From: Shimia sp049116215
GTDB taxonomy: Bacteria; Pseudomonadota; Alphaproteobacteria; Rhodobacterales; Rhodobacteraceae
DNA: 64,000 bases
NCBI RefSeq assembly: GCF_049116215.1
Contig: NZ_JAGDZB010000002.1
Location: forward strand, 496,001 to 560,000
Direction of reading: 5' to 3'
This document shows, one piece after another, positions 44,655 to 53,618 of the stretch. Position numbers and translations under genes: made by a program. The notes under the pieces were generated by a model, which saw only the letters and a program-made list of their open reading frames with translations, was not told the origin of the DNA and ran no database searches. The stretch's first letter is position 1; the number at the start of each line of letters is the position of its first letter.

Positions 44655-45725
44655 ATGAAAAATCAATCATTTAAGCTGTCTGCGACGATTGCAATGGCCG
44701 CCACGCTTGGTGCCGGCGCAGCATCTGCAGACACACTGCGCCTTTTGACTTGGGGTGGCTACGCACCGGAAGAAGTAGTTGCCAAATTTGAAGCAGAGAC
44801 CGGCCACACAGTTGAAGTGACCAAATCCAACAACGAAGAAATGATCGCCAAGCTGCGCGCCACCGGCGGTGGTGGTTTTGACCTGGCGCAGCCAAGCCAA
44901 GACCGCATCGCAGGCCCGCAAGCCGAGTTTGGCATCTACAAGCCAATTGACCTGTCCAAAATCGATGCATCGCTCTTCATCCCCTCCATGCTGGAAGCCA
45001 CACAGGGCAACACCACTGTTGGCAGCGATGTTTATGGCGTGCCGCACGTGTGGGGCACATCTGGCCTCGTGGTCGACACGGCCAAAGCCTCCATGGTTCA
45101 AGACTACACTGACCTTTGTGCCTCTGACGTTGCCGGCAAAGTATCCTATCGTCTGAAACGCCCAACTCTGATTGGCTTCGCGTTCTCCATGGGGCTGGAC
45201 CCGTTCGCCGCATACGGTGACGAAGCGGCTTATGCTGACATCATGTCTCAGGTCGAAGCCAAGCTGATCGAATGTAAAGCTGGCGTAAAAACCTACTGGG
45301 GTGGTGGCGACGAGTTGATGGGCCTGATGCGCTCCGGCGAAGTTGTGGCCTCCATGGCGTGGGACACCGGCGGTTGGAAACTGAACGCCGACAACGCGGA
45401 CATCACCTTTGTGGCGCCAGCGGCTGGTGCTCTGGGTTGGGTTGACACCTTTGTTCTGCCAGCCAAAGGCAAAGCAGATGACGCAGCCTACGCTTGGATC
45501 AACTTTGTGATGCAGCCTGAAGTGGCCGCCATGATCACCGCAGCTGCCGGCAACTTCACCGCATCCAAGGGTGCAGATGAATTTGCCTCCGCGGACCTGA
45601 AAGCCCGTTACCAGGAATCTTTCCCAGCGGAAGCCATCGACAACATCAAGTGGTACCCACCAGTACCAGCCGGTCTTGAAGCCATCGAAGGTGGCGTTCT
45701 GGATCGCGTAAAAGCCGCTAAATAA
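44655..45725 (+). CDS. Polyamine-type ABC transporter binding protein (PotD family)
   Basis: A 356-residue periplasmic protein with a signal peptide (ending near AASA-DTLRL). The mature start LRLLTWGGYAPEEVVAKFEAETG, GVPHVWGTSGLVVD and WDTGGWKLNADN match spermidine/putrescine-type binding proteins. Related proteins bind other cationic or amino compounds, so the ligand is open. It is divergent from the P450 gene across a 277-bp gap that must hold both promoters, and a terminator-like hairpin follows. Confidence 0.9.
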   Translation: MKNQSFKLSATIAMAATLGAGAASADTLRLLTWGGYAPEEVVAKFEAETGHTVEVTKSNNEEMIAKLRATGGGGFDLAQPSQDRIAGPQAEFGIYKPIDLSKIDASLFIPSMLEATQGNTTVGSDVYGVPHVWGTSGLVVDTAKASMVQDYTDLCASDVAGKVSYRLKRPTLIGFAFSMGLDPFAAYGDEAAYADIMSQVEAKLIECKAGVKTYWGGGDELMGLMRSGEVVASMAWDTGGWKLNADNADITFVAPAAGALGWVDTFVLPAKGKADDAAYAWINFVMQPEVAAMITAAAGNFTASKGADEFASADLKARYQESFPAEAIDNIKWYPPVPAGLEAIEGGVLDRVKAAK

Positions 45726-45751
45726 ACCAGCGCTTTTCAACTACTAAAAAC

Positions 45752-45780
45752 AGCGTGTGTCCTCGCGGGCGCACGCTTTT
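45752..45780 (+). terminator. Hairpin attenuator after the potD-like gene
   Basis: AGCGTGTG (45752-45759) pairs with CGCACGCT (45770-45777) with one wobble, followed by TTTT. It probably limits readthrough to the ATPase and permease genes. Confidence 0.72.
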
Positions 45781-45801
45781 ACGACTTTAAAGGACCTTCC
45801 A

Positions 45802-46902
45802 ATGACGCCCGATCTGCAGTGCACCAACCTCACCAAAAAATTTGGCGAGACAACAGCGGTGGACAATGTCTCCTTCTCTGTACCAGCGGGGTCCTTCTTC
45901 TCGATCCTCGGCCCATCTGGCTGCGGCAAGACCACCATCATGCGTATGATCGCTGGTTTCTTGGAGCCAAGCAGCGGCGACATCCAGATCAAAGGCAATT
46001 CGGTTTTGAACGTGCCGCCCAACAAACGCCACGTGAACATGGTGTTCCAGCACCTCGCCCTCTTCCCGATGATGAACATCGCGGACAACATCGGCTATGG
46101 CCTGCGCCGCGCGGGCATGCACAAGAAAGACATTGGCTTCAAAGTTGACGAAGCCTTAGAGCGCATCGGCCTACCTGGAATTGGGCACCGCCGTGTGGAT
46201 GAACTCTCTGGCGGTCAAAAACAGCGTGTGGCCATTGCCCGCTGTATGGTTCTTGAGCCTGACGTCCTTTTGCTCGACGAACCCCTCGGCGCGCTTGACC
46301 TCAAACTGCGCGAGCACATGAAGGTGGAGCTAAAGACCCTTCAGGCCGCCTTTGACACCACCTTTGTCTATATCACCCACGACCAATCAGAGGCGTTGGT
46401 GATGTCTGACAATATCGCAGTAATGAACGCGGGGCGCTTTGAGCAAGTTGGCAGTGCGCAAGACCTGTACTACCGCCCCGACACCGCTTTTGTTGCGGGC
46501 TTTGTGGGGGACAGCAACCGCTGGTCCGGCAAAGTCATCAAGCAGGATGGCAGCAACACACTTGTGCAAACCACAAGCGGTCTAACGCTACGCGGCGCAA
46601 CCCAAGGCCGGGCTCTGAGCGAAGGCGACACCATTGACGCCTTTGTCCGCCCAGAGGCCATTCGCATTGCCCACAATGCCGAAGACCTTGCAAGCTTTGA
46701 CAACCAGATTTCTGGCACTGTTACTTCAATCCTGTTTAACGGCGCAGCCTCACGGGTCATGGTGCGTGATGTGGCCGGACACGAAGAAGTAGCGGTAAAC
46801 CTGCCGCAATCCGGTGAATTTACAAATCTCACCAAAGGCGCGCCGGTGCACATCGGTTGGGCCAGCGATCAAGCCAATTGTTTCGCTTCGGGAGCGTCCT
46901 GA
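45802..46902 (+). CDS. Polyamine-type ABC transporter ATPase (PotA family)
   Basis: A 366-residue ATPase with Walker A GPSGCGKTT, signature LSGGQKQRVAIARCM, Walker B VLLLDEPLGALDLKLR and switch His in YITHDQSEAL. A TOBE-type C-terminal domain follows (AFVRPEAIRIA). It has AAAGGA upstream of the ATG and overlaps the next gene by one base (TGATG). Confidence 0.94.
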   Translation: MTPDLQCTNLTKKFGETTAVDNVSFSVPAGSFFSILGPSGCGKTTIMRMIAGFLEPSSGDIQIKGNSVLNVPPNKRHVNMVFQHLALFPMMNIADNIGYGLRRAGMHKKDIGFKVDEALERIGLPGIGHRRVDELSGGQKQRVAIARCMVLEPDVLLLDEPLGALDLKLREHMKVELKTLQAAFDTTFVYITHDQSEALVMSDNIAVMNAGRFEQVGSAQDLYYRPDTAFVAGFVGDSNRWSGKVIKQDGSNTLVQTTSGLTLRGATQGRALSEGDTIDAFVRPEAIRIAHNAEDLASFDNQISGTVTSILFNGAASRVMVRDVAGHEEVAVNLPQSGEFTNLTKGAPVHIGWASDQANCFASGAS

Positions 46903-47759
46903 TGCACCGCGAAGCCAAACTTGGACTCATCCTTTTGCTGACGCCGTTTCTTCTCTGGCTAAGCCTGCTGATCGTGATCCCGCACATCGACCTTTTGTTG
47001 GTTTCCCTGCGTGAGCGCGTCGGCGTCGGCCAATATGAAATCAGCCTTGGAAACTACTTCACCTTCTTCACCGAACCACTCTACATGGTAACGTTCCTGC
47101 GCACTGCTGTGATGTCGATCTTTGCGACAATTTTGACCCTGCTGATTGGTTTTCCAGTCGCGTACTATATTGCCAAAATGGCCAAAGGGCGCACACAATC
47201 CGCGCTTTTCCTGCTCTGCCTGGTGCCGTTTTGGGTCTCCGAATTGGTTCGCACCTTTGGTTGGATGATCCTGCTGCGCGAAACCGGCATCATCTCCAAC
47301 TTGCTACAATCTGTCGGCCTCGCCAGCGGCCCTGTTGAAATGCTCTACAACGATGCCGCCATTATGGTGGGTCTAGTCTATACTTCCATGCTGTTTATGG
47401 TTGTGCCGCTGATCACCACACTCGAAAGCCTTTCTGACGAAGTGGTCGAAGCGGGCTATGATCTCGGAGGCAATGGTTTCAGCGTTTTGCGTGAGATTAT
47501 CATTCCCCACGCGATGCCGGGCATCGTGTCTGGCTCCATCGTTGTCTTCATGCTCTGCCTCGGAAACTATCTGACACCAACCATGTTGGGCGGCAAAGAA
47601 AGCCTATGGTTCACCGAATTGATCTATTCCCAGTTCATCGTTCGCTTCAACTGGGAGCTCGGTGCCGCCTTTGGCTTTCTGCTCCTTATTCTGTCTTCCG
47701 TGATTGTCTGGGGCATGTTGCGCCTCACAGGTCAATCGCTTGAAAAGACAATGGGTTAA
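46902..47759 (+). CDS. Polyamine-type ABC transporter permease 1 (PotB family)
   Basis: A 285-residue permease with about six helices and the EAA loop (AGYDLGGNGFSVLREIIIPHAMPG). The N-terminal helix begins LGLILLLTPFLLWLSLLIVIP as in PotB. The start overlaps the ATPase stop. Confidence 0.92.
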   Translation: MHREAKLGLILLLTPFLLWLSLLIVIPHIDLLLVSLRERVGVGQYEISLGNYFTFFTEPLYMVTFLRTAVMSIFATILTLLIGFPVAYYIAKMAKGRTQSALFLLCLVPFWVSELVRTFGWMILLRETGIISNLLQSVGLASGPVEMLYNDAAIMVGLVYTSMLFMVVPLITTLESLSDEVVEAGYDLGGNGFSVLREIIIPHAMPGIVSGSIVVFMLCLGNYLTPTMLGGKESLWFTELIYSQFIVRFNWELGAAFGFLLLILSSVIVWGMLRLTGQSLEKTMG

Positions 47760-47769
47760 GGAGAGTAAT

Positions 47770-48621
47770 ATGATCCCTTCGATCCCACAATCCCGCTTTG
47801 TCACCACCGCCTACACAGCTTACGTGGTGTTGTTTTTCATCTTCCTTGCGTTGCCGCTGATCGTTGTCGCAGCCTTTGCCTTTAATGACAGCCAGTTCCC
47901 TTCCCTGCCTTGGGAAGGGTTCACCTGGAACTGGTTTTTTGGCTCAGAACGCCCCATGATTGGGGCATTCCATGAACGCTCGATTTTGCGCGCCATTGGC
48001 ACGTCCGTGTTTGTGGCTTTCTGCGTTTCAGCGCTCTCCATGGTCGTAGGCCTGTCCAATGCCTTTTTGTTCAATCGCTACAAGTTCCGCGGCCAAAGCA
48101 TCCTCTACGTCTTTATGCTGTTGCCTCTGGTCATTCCTGGCATCGTGCTGGGTATCTCCATCCTCGTCGCCTCCAGCCGCCTGGCAAATGGCCTATGGGA
48201 TGGCTTCCAATGGGACGTTGAAGCTCTGCGCCCCGGCCTTTGGTTGGTGATCCTGGGGCAATTCTCTTTCATTACGACAATCGCAACTTTGGTGATTGGC
48301 GCGCGTCTGCAAAAATTTGACAAGACTTTGGAAGAGGCAGCTCTCAATCTCGGCGCTGGACGTTTGACGGCAATCCGTACAGTCACCCTGCCCTATCTGG
48401 CACCCGCCATGATCGGCGCATTTGTGGTGGCTTTCTTGATGAGTTTTGAGAACTTCAACACCACTCTGATGCTCGTCGGCTCCGATGCACCTTTGACCAT
48501 CGCGATGTTCGACCGCCTCAAAGAAGGGTCCACCCCGCTTCTGAACGCAGTCAGCTTGCTTTTGATGCTAGGATCATCGCTGCTGGCTCTCGTCATGATC
48601 GCCTTTCAAAAGAAAGGCTAA
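47770..48621 (+). CDS. Polyamine-type ABC transporter permease 2 (PotC family)
   Basis: A 283-residue permease with about six helices and the EAA loop (AALNLGAGRLTAIRTVTLPYLAP). The FNDSQFPSLPWEGFTWNWF segment after helix 1 is typical of PotC. AAGGAGAG lies before the ATG. It completes the four-gene importer; its stop overlaps that of the convergent abrB-type gene by four bases. Confidence 0.92.
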   Translation: MIPSIPQSRFVTTAYTAYVVLFFIFLALPLIVVAAFAFNDSQFPSLPWEGFTWNWFFGSERPMIGAFHERSILRAIGTSVFVAFCVSALSMVVGLSNAFLFNRYKFRGQSILYVFMLLPLVIPGIVLGISILVASSRLANGLWDGFQWDVEALRPGLWLVILGQFSFITTIATLVIGARLQKFDKTLEEAALNLGAGRLTAIRTVTLPYLAPAMIGAFVVAFLMSFENFNTTLMLVGSDAPLTIAMFDRLKEGSTPLLNAVSLLLMLGSSLLALVMIAFQKKG

Positions 48622-49691
48622 CTTGAGGCCTTTGGCTTCAACAGGCGCGCCGCGATCGGCGCGCCTAAAATCACCAAGACTATTCGCGTCAGATGGTGCG
48701 CGATGACAAACCCGAGATCAGCGCCAACCACAATCGCCAAAACCGTCATTTCCGCCTGCCCGCCTGGGGCAAAGGCCAAGAATGCCTCCATTGCAGGCGC
48801 GAGACCAAGCCGTCTGACAATTTCAGCAAAACATGCTGCCAACACCGCCAGAACAACCATAAACGCCAACCCAGACAGAACCACACTGCGCAATTCACGC
48901 ATGGTGACACCGACGTAGTGCACCCCGATCACTACCCCAATAAAGAACTGCGCAACCCAGATCGCTTCCTGTGGCGGGCGCGAGTGTAACACGCCTCCCA
49001 TTGTCAATGCCGCCGACACAATCATGGGTCCCAATATTGACGCCCCAAACAGCCCAAAACGCTCACCGCCTTTCCAACCAACCAAGGCTGCAGCGACCAT
49101 AATTGCCATCTCGTGAAGCGGCAGTTCCGACGCAGGTTGTCCCATTGGATTGGACAGGCTCACGTCATAAACCGAAATCAACATGATTGGTGCTACTGAC
49201 ACAATCACCAGCACCCGCGTGGCATGGATCAACGACAGCACCCGTGCGTTGCCCCCTGCCTCTTGGCCAAACAAAATCATGTCCTGCAATCCACCAGGCA
49301 TCGCCGCATAGTAAGACGTAACAGGGTCAAATTTGCAGATTTTGTGAAAGAACGGCACGCCAATCAGCGCGATCAGAAATATATAGACCGGCATCAGCGC
49401 AATAGAGCCTGCCATGCTGGGCAGTTGAGCCGCCACTTCTGGTGTTATCGACGTCCCCACGGCCACACCCAGAATGGTTCGGGCCGCCGCCGTGACCTCG
49501 CCAAAGCCCGCGAACCTGGCACCACTTAGAGCCGCAATAAGACAGGCCAGCATTGGTCCAAACAAGAACGGCAACGGCAAACCCACCGCAACAAACACAA
49601 GAGCCCCAAGCGCCGCCACTGCAAAGGTGAAGGCCCGAAGTCGCAAAATAGACACGGGTGATTCCAATCTTGATTGACTGATTGCATCCAC
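48618..49691 (-). CDS. AbrB-family (ammonia monooxygenase-like) membrane protein
   Basis: A membrane protein of up to 357 residues with about ten hydrophobic helices in two similar halves, each with a conserved Pro-Gly-Gly segment (AAMPGGLQDMILFG and LAFAPGGQAEMTVLAI). This is the AbrB/YeiH-neighbour family of putative transporters, distinct from the Bacillus transition-state regulator. The outermost start is GTG at 49691, but it lies inside a 32-bp palindrome and lacks a ribosome site; GTG at 49655 with GGA upstream is also possible. Substrate unknown. Divergent from a GntR regulator. Confidence 0.85.
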   Translation of the reverse strand: MDAISQSRLESPVSILRLRAFTFAVAALGALVFVAVGLPLPFLFGPMLACLIAALSGARFAGFGEVTAAARTILGVAVGTSITPEVAAQLPSMAGSIALMPVYIFLIALIGVPFFHKICKFDPVTSYYAAMPGGLQDMILFGQEAGGNARVLSLIHATRVLVIVSVAPIMLISVYDVSLSNPMGQPASELPLHEMAIMVAAALVGWKGGERFGLFGASILGPMIVSAALTMGGVLHSRPPQEAIWVAQFFIGVVIGVHYVGVTMRELRSVVLSGLAFMVVLAVLAACFAEIVRRLGLAPAMEAFLAFAPGGQAEMTVLAIVVGADLGFVIAHHLTRIVLVILGAPIAARLLKPKASS

Positions 49692-49712
49692 CTGTATACA
49701 TTTGGATGCAAT
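49681..49712. promoter_or_regulatory. 32-bp palindromic operator between abrB-like and gntR genes
   Basis: ATTGCATCCA (49681-49690) and TGGATGCAAT (49703-49712) are perfect inverted copies, and a second palindrome TGTATACA (49693-49700) sits exactly at their centre; only the two bases flanking the centre on each side break the symmetry. It lies 24 bases before the gntR start and covers the outermost abrB start. A GntR dimer is the likely ligand. Confidence 0.82.
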
Positions 49713-49736
49713 ATTTCAACACGCGGCTGCCCCTGG

Positions 49737-50411
49737 ATGACTGACGAGCTAACTTCCCCGGAAAACCTACAAGGCAATGCCGCCTACAGGGCGCTTTTGT
49801 CAGACATCCAAAATGGTCACATTTCGCCAGGTGACCGCTTGCGTGAAACAGACATCGCTTCCCAACTAGGGGTCAGCCGCACGCCGGTACGGGAGGCCAT
49901 ACGCCAGTTGGAGGCTGACGGTCTCGTCACGCACCTTCCGCGAGTCGGCGCAACTGTGCGCAAACTGGACTACTCCGAAGTGATGGAGCTTTACGAGATG
50001 CGCAGCGTTCTTGAATGTACAGCCGCACGCATGGCGGCGCGCGCTGCGTCAGATGTGGAAATAGCTGAGCTTGCCGTGATCTGCGACGATCTGGCCAAAG
50101 TCGGGAAAGGCACGGAAGCCTCCCGCCTCAACCGCCAATTTCATCGTGCACTCCTGGAAGCTGCCAAAAATCGCTTCTTGATCAAATCTATGTTGGCGCT
50201 CCAAAAGGCCATGTTGATTTTGGGGCGCACCACACTTGCCGACGAAGAGCGCTATGAAAGTGCAATCGCCGAACATGCTGCAATCTTAAACGCTCTATCC
50301 GCCAGAGATGGAGACGCTGCCGAAATGGCCATGCGCGCCCACATCACAGCCGGTCAACGTGCGCGCATCCGCGCTTTGCGCGCCGAGTTGGATGACAAGT
50401 CCTTGCTCTAA
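49737..50411 (+). CDS. GntR-family regulator (FCD type)
   Basis: A 224-residue regulator. The N-terminal winged HTH (GDRLRETDIASQLGVSRTPVREAIRQLEADGLV) is followed by a helical FCD effector domain with metal-ligand-type residues (ELYEMRSVLE, NRQFHRALLEAAKN, EHAAILNAL). The ATG at 49737 is downstream of the palindrome and gives a normal-length protein. It probably controls the abrB-like gene and itself. Confidence 0.9.
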   Translation: MTDELTSPENLQGNAAYRALLSDIQNGHISPGDRLRETDIASQLGVSRTPVREAIRQLEADGLVTHLPRVGATVRKLDYSEVMELYEMRSVLECTAARMAARAASDVEIAELAVICDDLAKVGKGTEASRLNRQFHRALLEAAKNRFLIKSMLALQKAMLILGRTTLADEERYESAIAEHAAILNALSARDGDAAEMAMRAHITAGQRARIRALRAELDDKSLL

Positions 50412-50508
50412 CACTAAGCGCCCCTTTGTGAGCATTCCCGAGCAAAACTCTCCTTGTTCTCTCCGGAACCGAGGCCGATACCGTCTCGCGATTGACACGT
50501 GGCAAAGT

Positions 50509-51654
50509 CTAAGCCGCCCGAATGCCTTTGTGCCATACCGCACGTAAGGCAGGTACACCTTCCGTCAAACGAAAACGGATCAAATCCGCCTGCAAACCAA
50601 CTTCCAAGCGCCCGCGGTCCTCAAGGTTAGTGTATTTTGCAGGAGCAGCAGTCACAGCGTGTATTCCTTTAGCCAAATTGCCCCACTGGCGCCCCAGCAT
50701 CACCGCCCCCAACAAAAGCGACGACGGCACATAGTCCGACGAAATAATATCTAGCAACCCACGCTCGGCCAGGTCTATCGCCGCGACATTTCCGGAATGG
50801 CTGCCGCCACGCACAAGATTAGGCCCACCCATAATATTGGCGATACCATGGGCATGGTTCGCTTCGGCTGCCGCAACGGTGGTCGGGAATTCGGCCAGAT
50901 GAATCCCATAGGCCGCCGACGTCGCCACTTGCTCTACTGTGGTGTCATCATGGCTTGCCAGTACTGCGCCAAAACGCTTGGCGGCCGCAACAGTCGCCTC
51001 TTCATGTGCTGTCCCAAACTGATCGTGAAGCCCGTATAGAAACTGGACGTAGTCATCAAAACCGTCTGCATCCATGGCATATTTGCCGCGTACATAGGCT
51101 TCAAACTTGGACACATCGGTGAACTGACGCTGGCCCGGCGTGTGATCCATCAAACTGACGATGCCAATCCGATCCTCAGGTCCAAATTCGGCCAACTCTT
51201 CCACCAATGTCTCAGAACAGGTTTCGGCTCTCAAATGAATATGATGGCTGATCCGCAAACCACCGCTGTCCCGCATTGACAGAATTTCATCCGCCACTGA
51301 GCGCGCGTATTTGCCGTAATTGCGCCGCTCATCCGAGAGGATCGAGCCAACCCGCAACGCGTCAAACACTGTTGTGATACCGACACTCGCAAGTTCGGCA
51401 TCATGCGCCACAATCGCTGCCTGATGGGGCCAATCTACTTTTGGACGCGGTTTCATATGCCGCTCCAGATTATCGGTGTGTAGCTCAATCAGACCCGGCG
51501 ACACAAAATCGCCTTCACAGTCTTCGGCGCCGGCGGGGACAGACTTGCCTTGAGCCATATCCACAATTTTCCCGTCTCGCACCACGATCGAACCGGTCAG
51601 GGTTTCCTCAGGCAAAACAAGGGTGGCATTTGCAAGGATCATCTCTTGTGTCAT
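50509..51654 (-). CDS. phnM: Alpha-D-ribose 1-methylphosphonate 5-triphosphate diphosphatase
   Basis: A 381-residue amidohydrolase-fold enzyme that removes pyrophosphate from ribose 1-methylphosphonate 5-triphosphate in the C-P lyase pathway. The metal site GLIELHTDNLERHMKPRP, SLMDHTPGQRQF and ASHDDTTVEQV are diagnostic. Start ATG 51654 gives the usual family N-terminus; ATGs at 51669 and 51678 are alternatives, none with a clear ribosome site. It is separated from phnG-L but divergent from the DUF1045 gene. Confidence 0.94.
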   Translation of the reverse strand: MTQEMILANATLVLPEETLTGSIVVRDGKIVDMAQGKSVPAGAEDCEGDFVSPGLIELHTDNLERHMKPRPKVDWPHQAAIVAHDAELASVGITTVFDALRVGSILSDERRNYGKYARSVADEILSMRDSGGLRISHHIHLRAETCSETLVEELAEFGPEDRIGIVSLMDHTPGQRQFTDVSKFEAYVRGKYAMDADGFDDYVQFLYGLHDQFGTAHEEATVAAAKRFGAVLASHDDTTVEQVATSAAYGIHLAEFPTTVAAAEANHAHGIANIMGGPNLVRGGSHSGNVAAIDLAERGLLDIISSDYVPSSLLLGAVMLGRQWGNLAKGIHAVTAAPAKYTNLEDRGRLEVGLQADLIRFRLTEGVPALRAVWHKGIRAA

Positions 51655-51706
51655 GTGGTTGTCACGCATTGTTGGCATTCGCTGTCAAAAGGTTGGAAGA
51701 GGCACC

Positions 51707-52390
51707 ATGCAGTTTCAAAGATACGGCGTATACTACACTCCGCACCCTGGCGCACTGGCGGATTTCGGAAAGTCTTGGCTGGGCTGGGATCCTGTGTCGG
51801 GTAAAACCGTTGCCCATCCCGAGATCGACGGCCTGCCGCGTTTGATCGCAGAAATTACCGCAACGCCGCGCAAATACGGACTTCACGGTACGATAAAGCC
51901 GCCGTTTGTTTTGGCAGACGGCACCGATGTCGACGGGCTGGCGGCGCAACTTGACACCTTGTGTGCCACCCTGACGCCGATCACTTTGGAAGGTCTGGTT
52001 CTGGCTCGCCTCGGGGGCTTCATCGCCCTGAAAATCGACGGCGACCAAGCCCCTTTGGCCGACCTGGCTGGCGCTGTGGTCCGTGAGCTGGACGCCTTTC
52101 GTGCCCCACCGACTGACGCCGAACTTATGCGGCGACGCAAAGCCAACTTGTCCGCGAGACAAGACGCGCTGCTCACGCAATGGGGATACCCTTATGTGAT
52201 GGAGGAATTCCGCTTTCACATCACTTTGTCCGGCCGCCTTGGGCGTGATGTTGAAGCCACGATGGAAGCGCTTGCCCCCCATATCACGCCGCTGCTGCCG
52301 CGTCCTTTTGAGGTCGATAGCCTGACACTGGTTGGCGAGGACCTGGATGGGAAGTTTCACGAGATCCATCGTCAAGCTCTCACGGGCTGA
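51707..52390 (+). CDS. DUF1045 phosphonate-metabolism-associated protein
   Basis: A 227-residue protein of the DUF1045 family, found almost only in C-P lyase loci. The two short His-x-Thr motifs (YGLHGTIKPPF and FRFHITLSG) suggest a 2H phosphoesterase fold, so it may hydrolyse a cyclic phosphate such as the ribose cyclic phosphate left by PhnJ. That role is inference from fold and pathway. AGAGG precedes the ATG. It is divergent from phnM and its end overlaps phnN by 19 bases. Confidence 0.9.
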   Translation: MQFQRYGVYYTPHPGALADFGKSWLGWDPVSGKTVAHPEIDGLPRLIAEITATPRKYGLHGTIKPPFVLADGTDVDGLAAQLDTLCATLTPITLEGLVLARLGGFIALKIDGDQAPLADLAGAVVRELDAFRAPPTDAELMRRRKANLSARQDALLTQWGYPYVMEEFRFHITLSGRLGRDVEATMEALAPHITPLLPRPFEVDSLTLVGEDLDGKFHEIHRQALTG

Positions 52391-52908
52391 AGCGCTGCCA
52401 AAGCGTGCTGCACGGTTTCACCCAACGGTCCGTCATTGTAAATTTCGATCACGTCATGCCCTTGCGGACGCAGGCTGCCTGCACGCTCCAAGCGCGACAC
52501 GATCTCCGCCGATGTTTCCCGGCCGCGTGCTGCCAAACGCGCGGCCAAGGTTTCGGTTTTGGCCCTAAGAGACAAGACCGCAAAGTCATCAAAAGCCGTG
52601 CGCGCCTGATCCAGAATGCCACGTGACAGGTTGACCAGAACAATAGAGGCGTCCGGCGAGGCCACAGCGGCGCGCGGCACGCCGTACCGCAGACCATGCG
52701 CCGCCCACCACAATTGAAACTGGTCCTGCGCAATGTGATCATCAAATTCGTCTTCAGTGGCACTGATTGACCTTTCACCGCCAGCACCAGCCGGACGGGT
52801 GACCACCCGCCTCACCAGCTGGATGTCTTTGCGCAGCGCAGCCATGGCCTCCATCACAGAGTCCTTTCCAACACCAGAGGGACCAACAACGCCAATCACC
52901 TTTGCCAT
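52372..52908 (-). CDS. phnN: Ribose 1,5-bisphosphate phosphokinase
   Basis: A 178-residue guanylate-kinase-like enzyme that phosphorylates ribose 1,5-bisphosphate to PRPP, the last step of the C-P lyase route. The P-loop is GPSGVGKDS at the N-terminus; RRVVTRPAGAGGE and LWWAAHGLRYGVP follow as in PhnN. The ATG at 52908 overlaps the phnL stop (TGATG). Confidence 0.93.
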   Translation of the reverse strand: MAKVIGVVGPSGVGKDSVMEAMAALRKDIQLVRRVVTRPAGAGGERSISATEDEFDDHIAQDQFQLWWAAHGLRYGVPRAAVASPDASIVLVNLSRGILDQARTAFDDFAVLSLRAKTETLAARLAARGRETSAEIVSRLERAGSLRPQGHDVIEIYNDGPLGETVQHALAALQPVRA

Positions 52909-53591
52909 CACGCCGCCATCCCCGGTGTGAACACAGACACATCGATTTCACGGTCACAAACCCGCTCCCGCGCCGCCTCATCGTGGAAAATCCCCACAAT
53001 GGCAGCACCGCGTGCCTTTACCTCTTCAATTAGGCTCAGCACGGTCTCGCGATTAGCTGCATCCAAACTGGCGGTTGGCTCGTCCAACAGCATTGCCGGA
53101 TAACTATGCGCAAAGCCGCGCGCGATGTTCACCCGTTGCTGTTCACCGCCAGAGAAGGAAGTTGGGGACAAAGACCACAACCGCTCTGGAATGTTGAGCC
53201 GCGCCAACAGGTCTCGCGCCCGATCCCGGGCCGCTTCAGTCTCAACGCCAACCGCCAACAGCGGTTCGGCCACCACGTCCAAGGTCGGCACCCTTGGCAC
53301 GACGCGCAAGAACTGGCTCACATAGCCGAGCACCTCGCGCCGCAGCGCCAAAATCTCGCGCGGCTCTGCTGTGACCACATCCACACCGTCTACCAAAATG
53401 GAGCCACCAGCGGCGAGGTAGTTGCCGTAAATCATCCGCATCAAGGTGGATTTCCCTGCGCCCGAAGCCCCCGTCAGAGCCACACATTCGCCACGTGCCA
53501 CCGAAAGCTCGGCTGCGTCCATCACCGGAATAACAACTCCGCCCTGATTGTGCAGAGTGAAGGTCTTGCTCAGATTTTTGATCTCAATCAT
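52908..53591 (-). CDS. phnL: C-P lyase system ABC-type protein PhnL
   Basis: A 227-residue ATPase-like subunit of the C-P lyase system, needed with PhnGHI to attach phosphonate to ribose triphosphate. Walker A GASGAGKST, signature FSGGEQQRVNIARGF and Walker B PAMLLDEPTASLD are present, with GYVSQFLRVVPRV in the Q-loop region typical of PhnL. It follows phnK by 27 bases. Confidence 0.94.
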   Translation of the reverse strand: MIEIKNLSKTFTLHNQGGVVIPVMDAAELSVARGECVALTGASGAGKSTLMRMIYGNYLAAGGSILVDGVDVVTAEPREILALRREVLGYVSQFLRVVPRVPTLDVVAEPLLAVGVETEAARDRARDLLARLNIPERLWSLSPTSFSGGEQQRVNIARGFAHSYPAMLLDEPTASLDAANRETVLSLIEEVKARGAAIVGIFHDEAARERVCDREIDVSVFTPGMAA

Positions 53592-53618
53592 CAGTTTGTC
53601 TTTCTCAAAACCTAAGGG

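Noticed and set aside
44667..45740. Long antisense ORF of 357 codons opposite the potD-like gene
   Set aside because: It mirrors a clear binding-protein gene with signal peptide and ribosome site; the product has low-complexity composition and no family features. It arises from codon bias.
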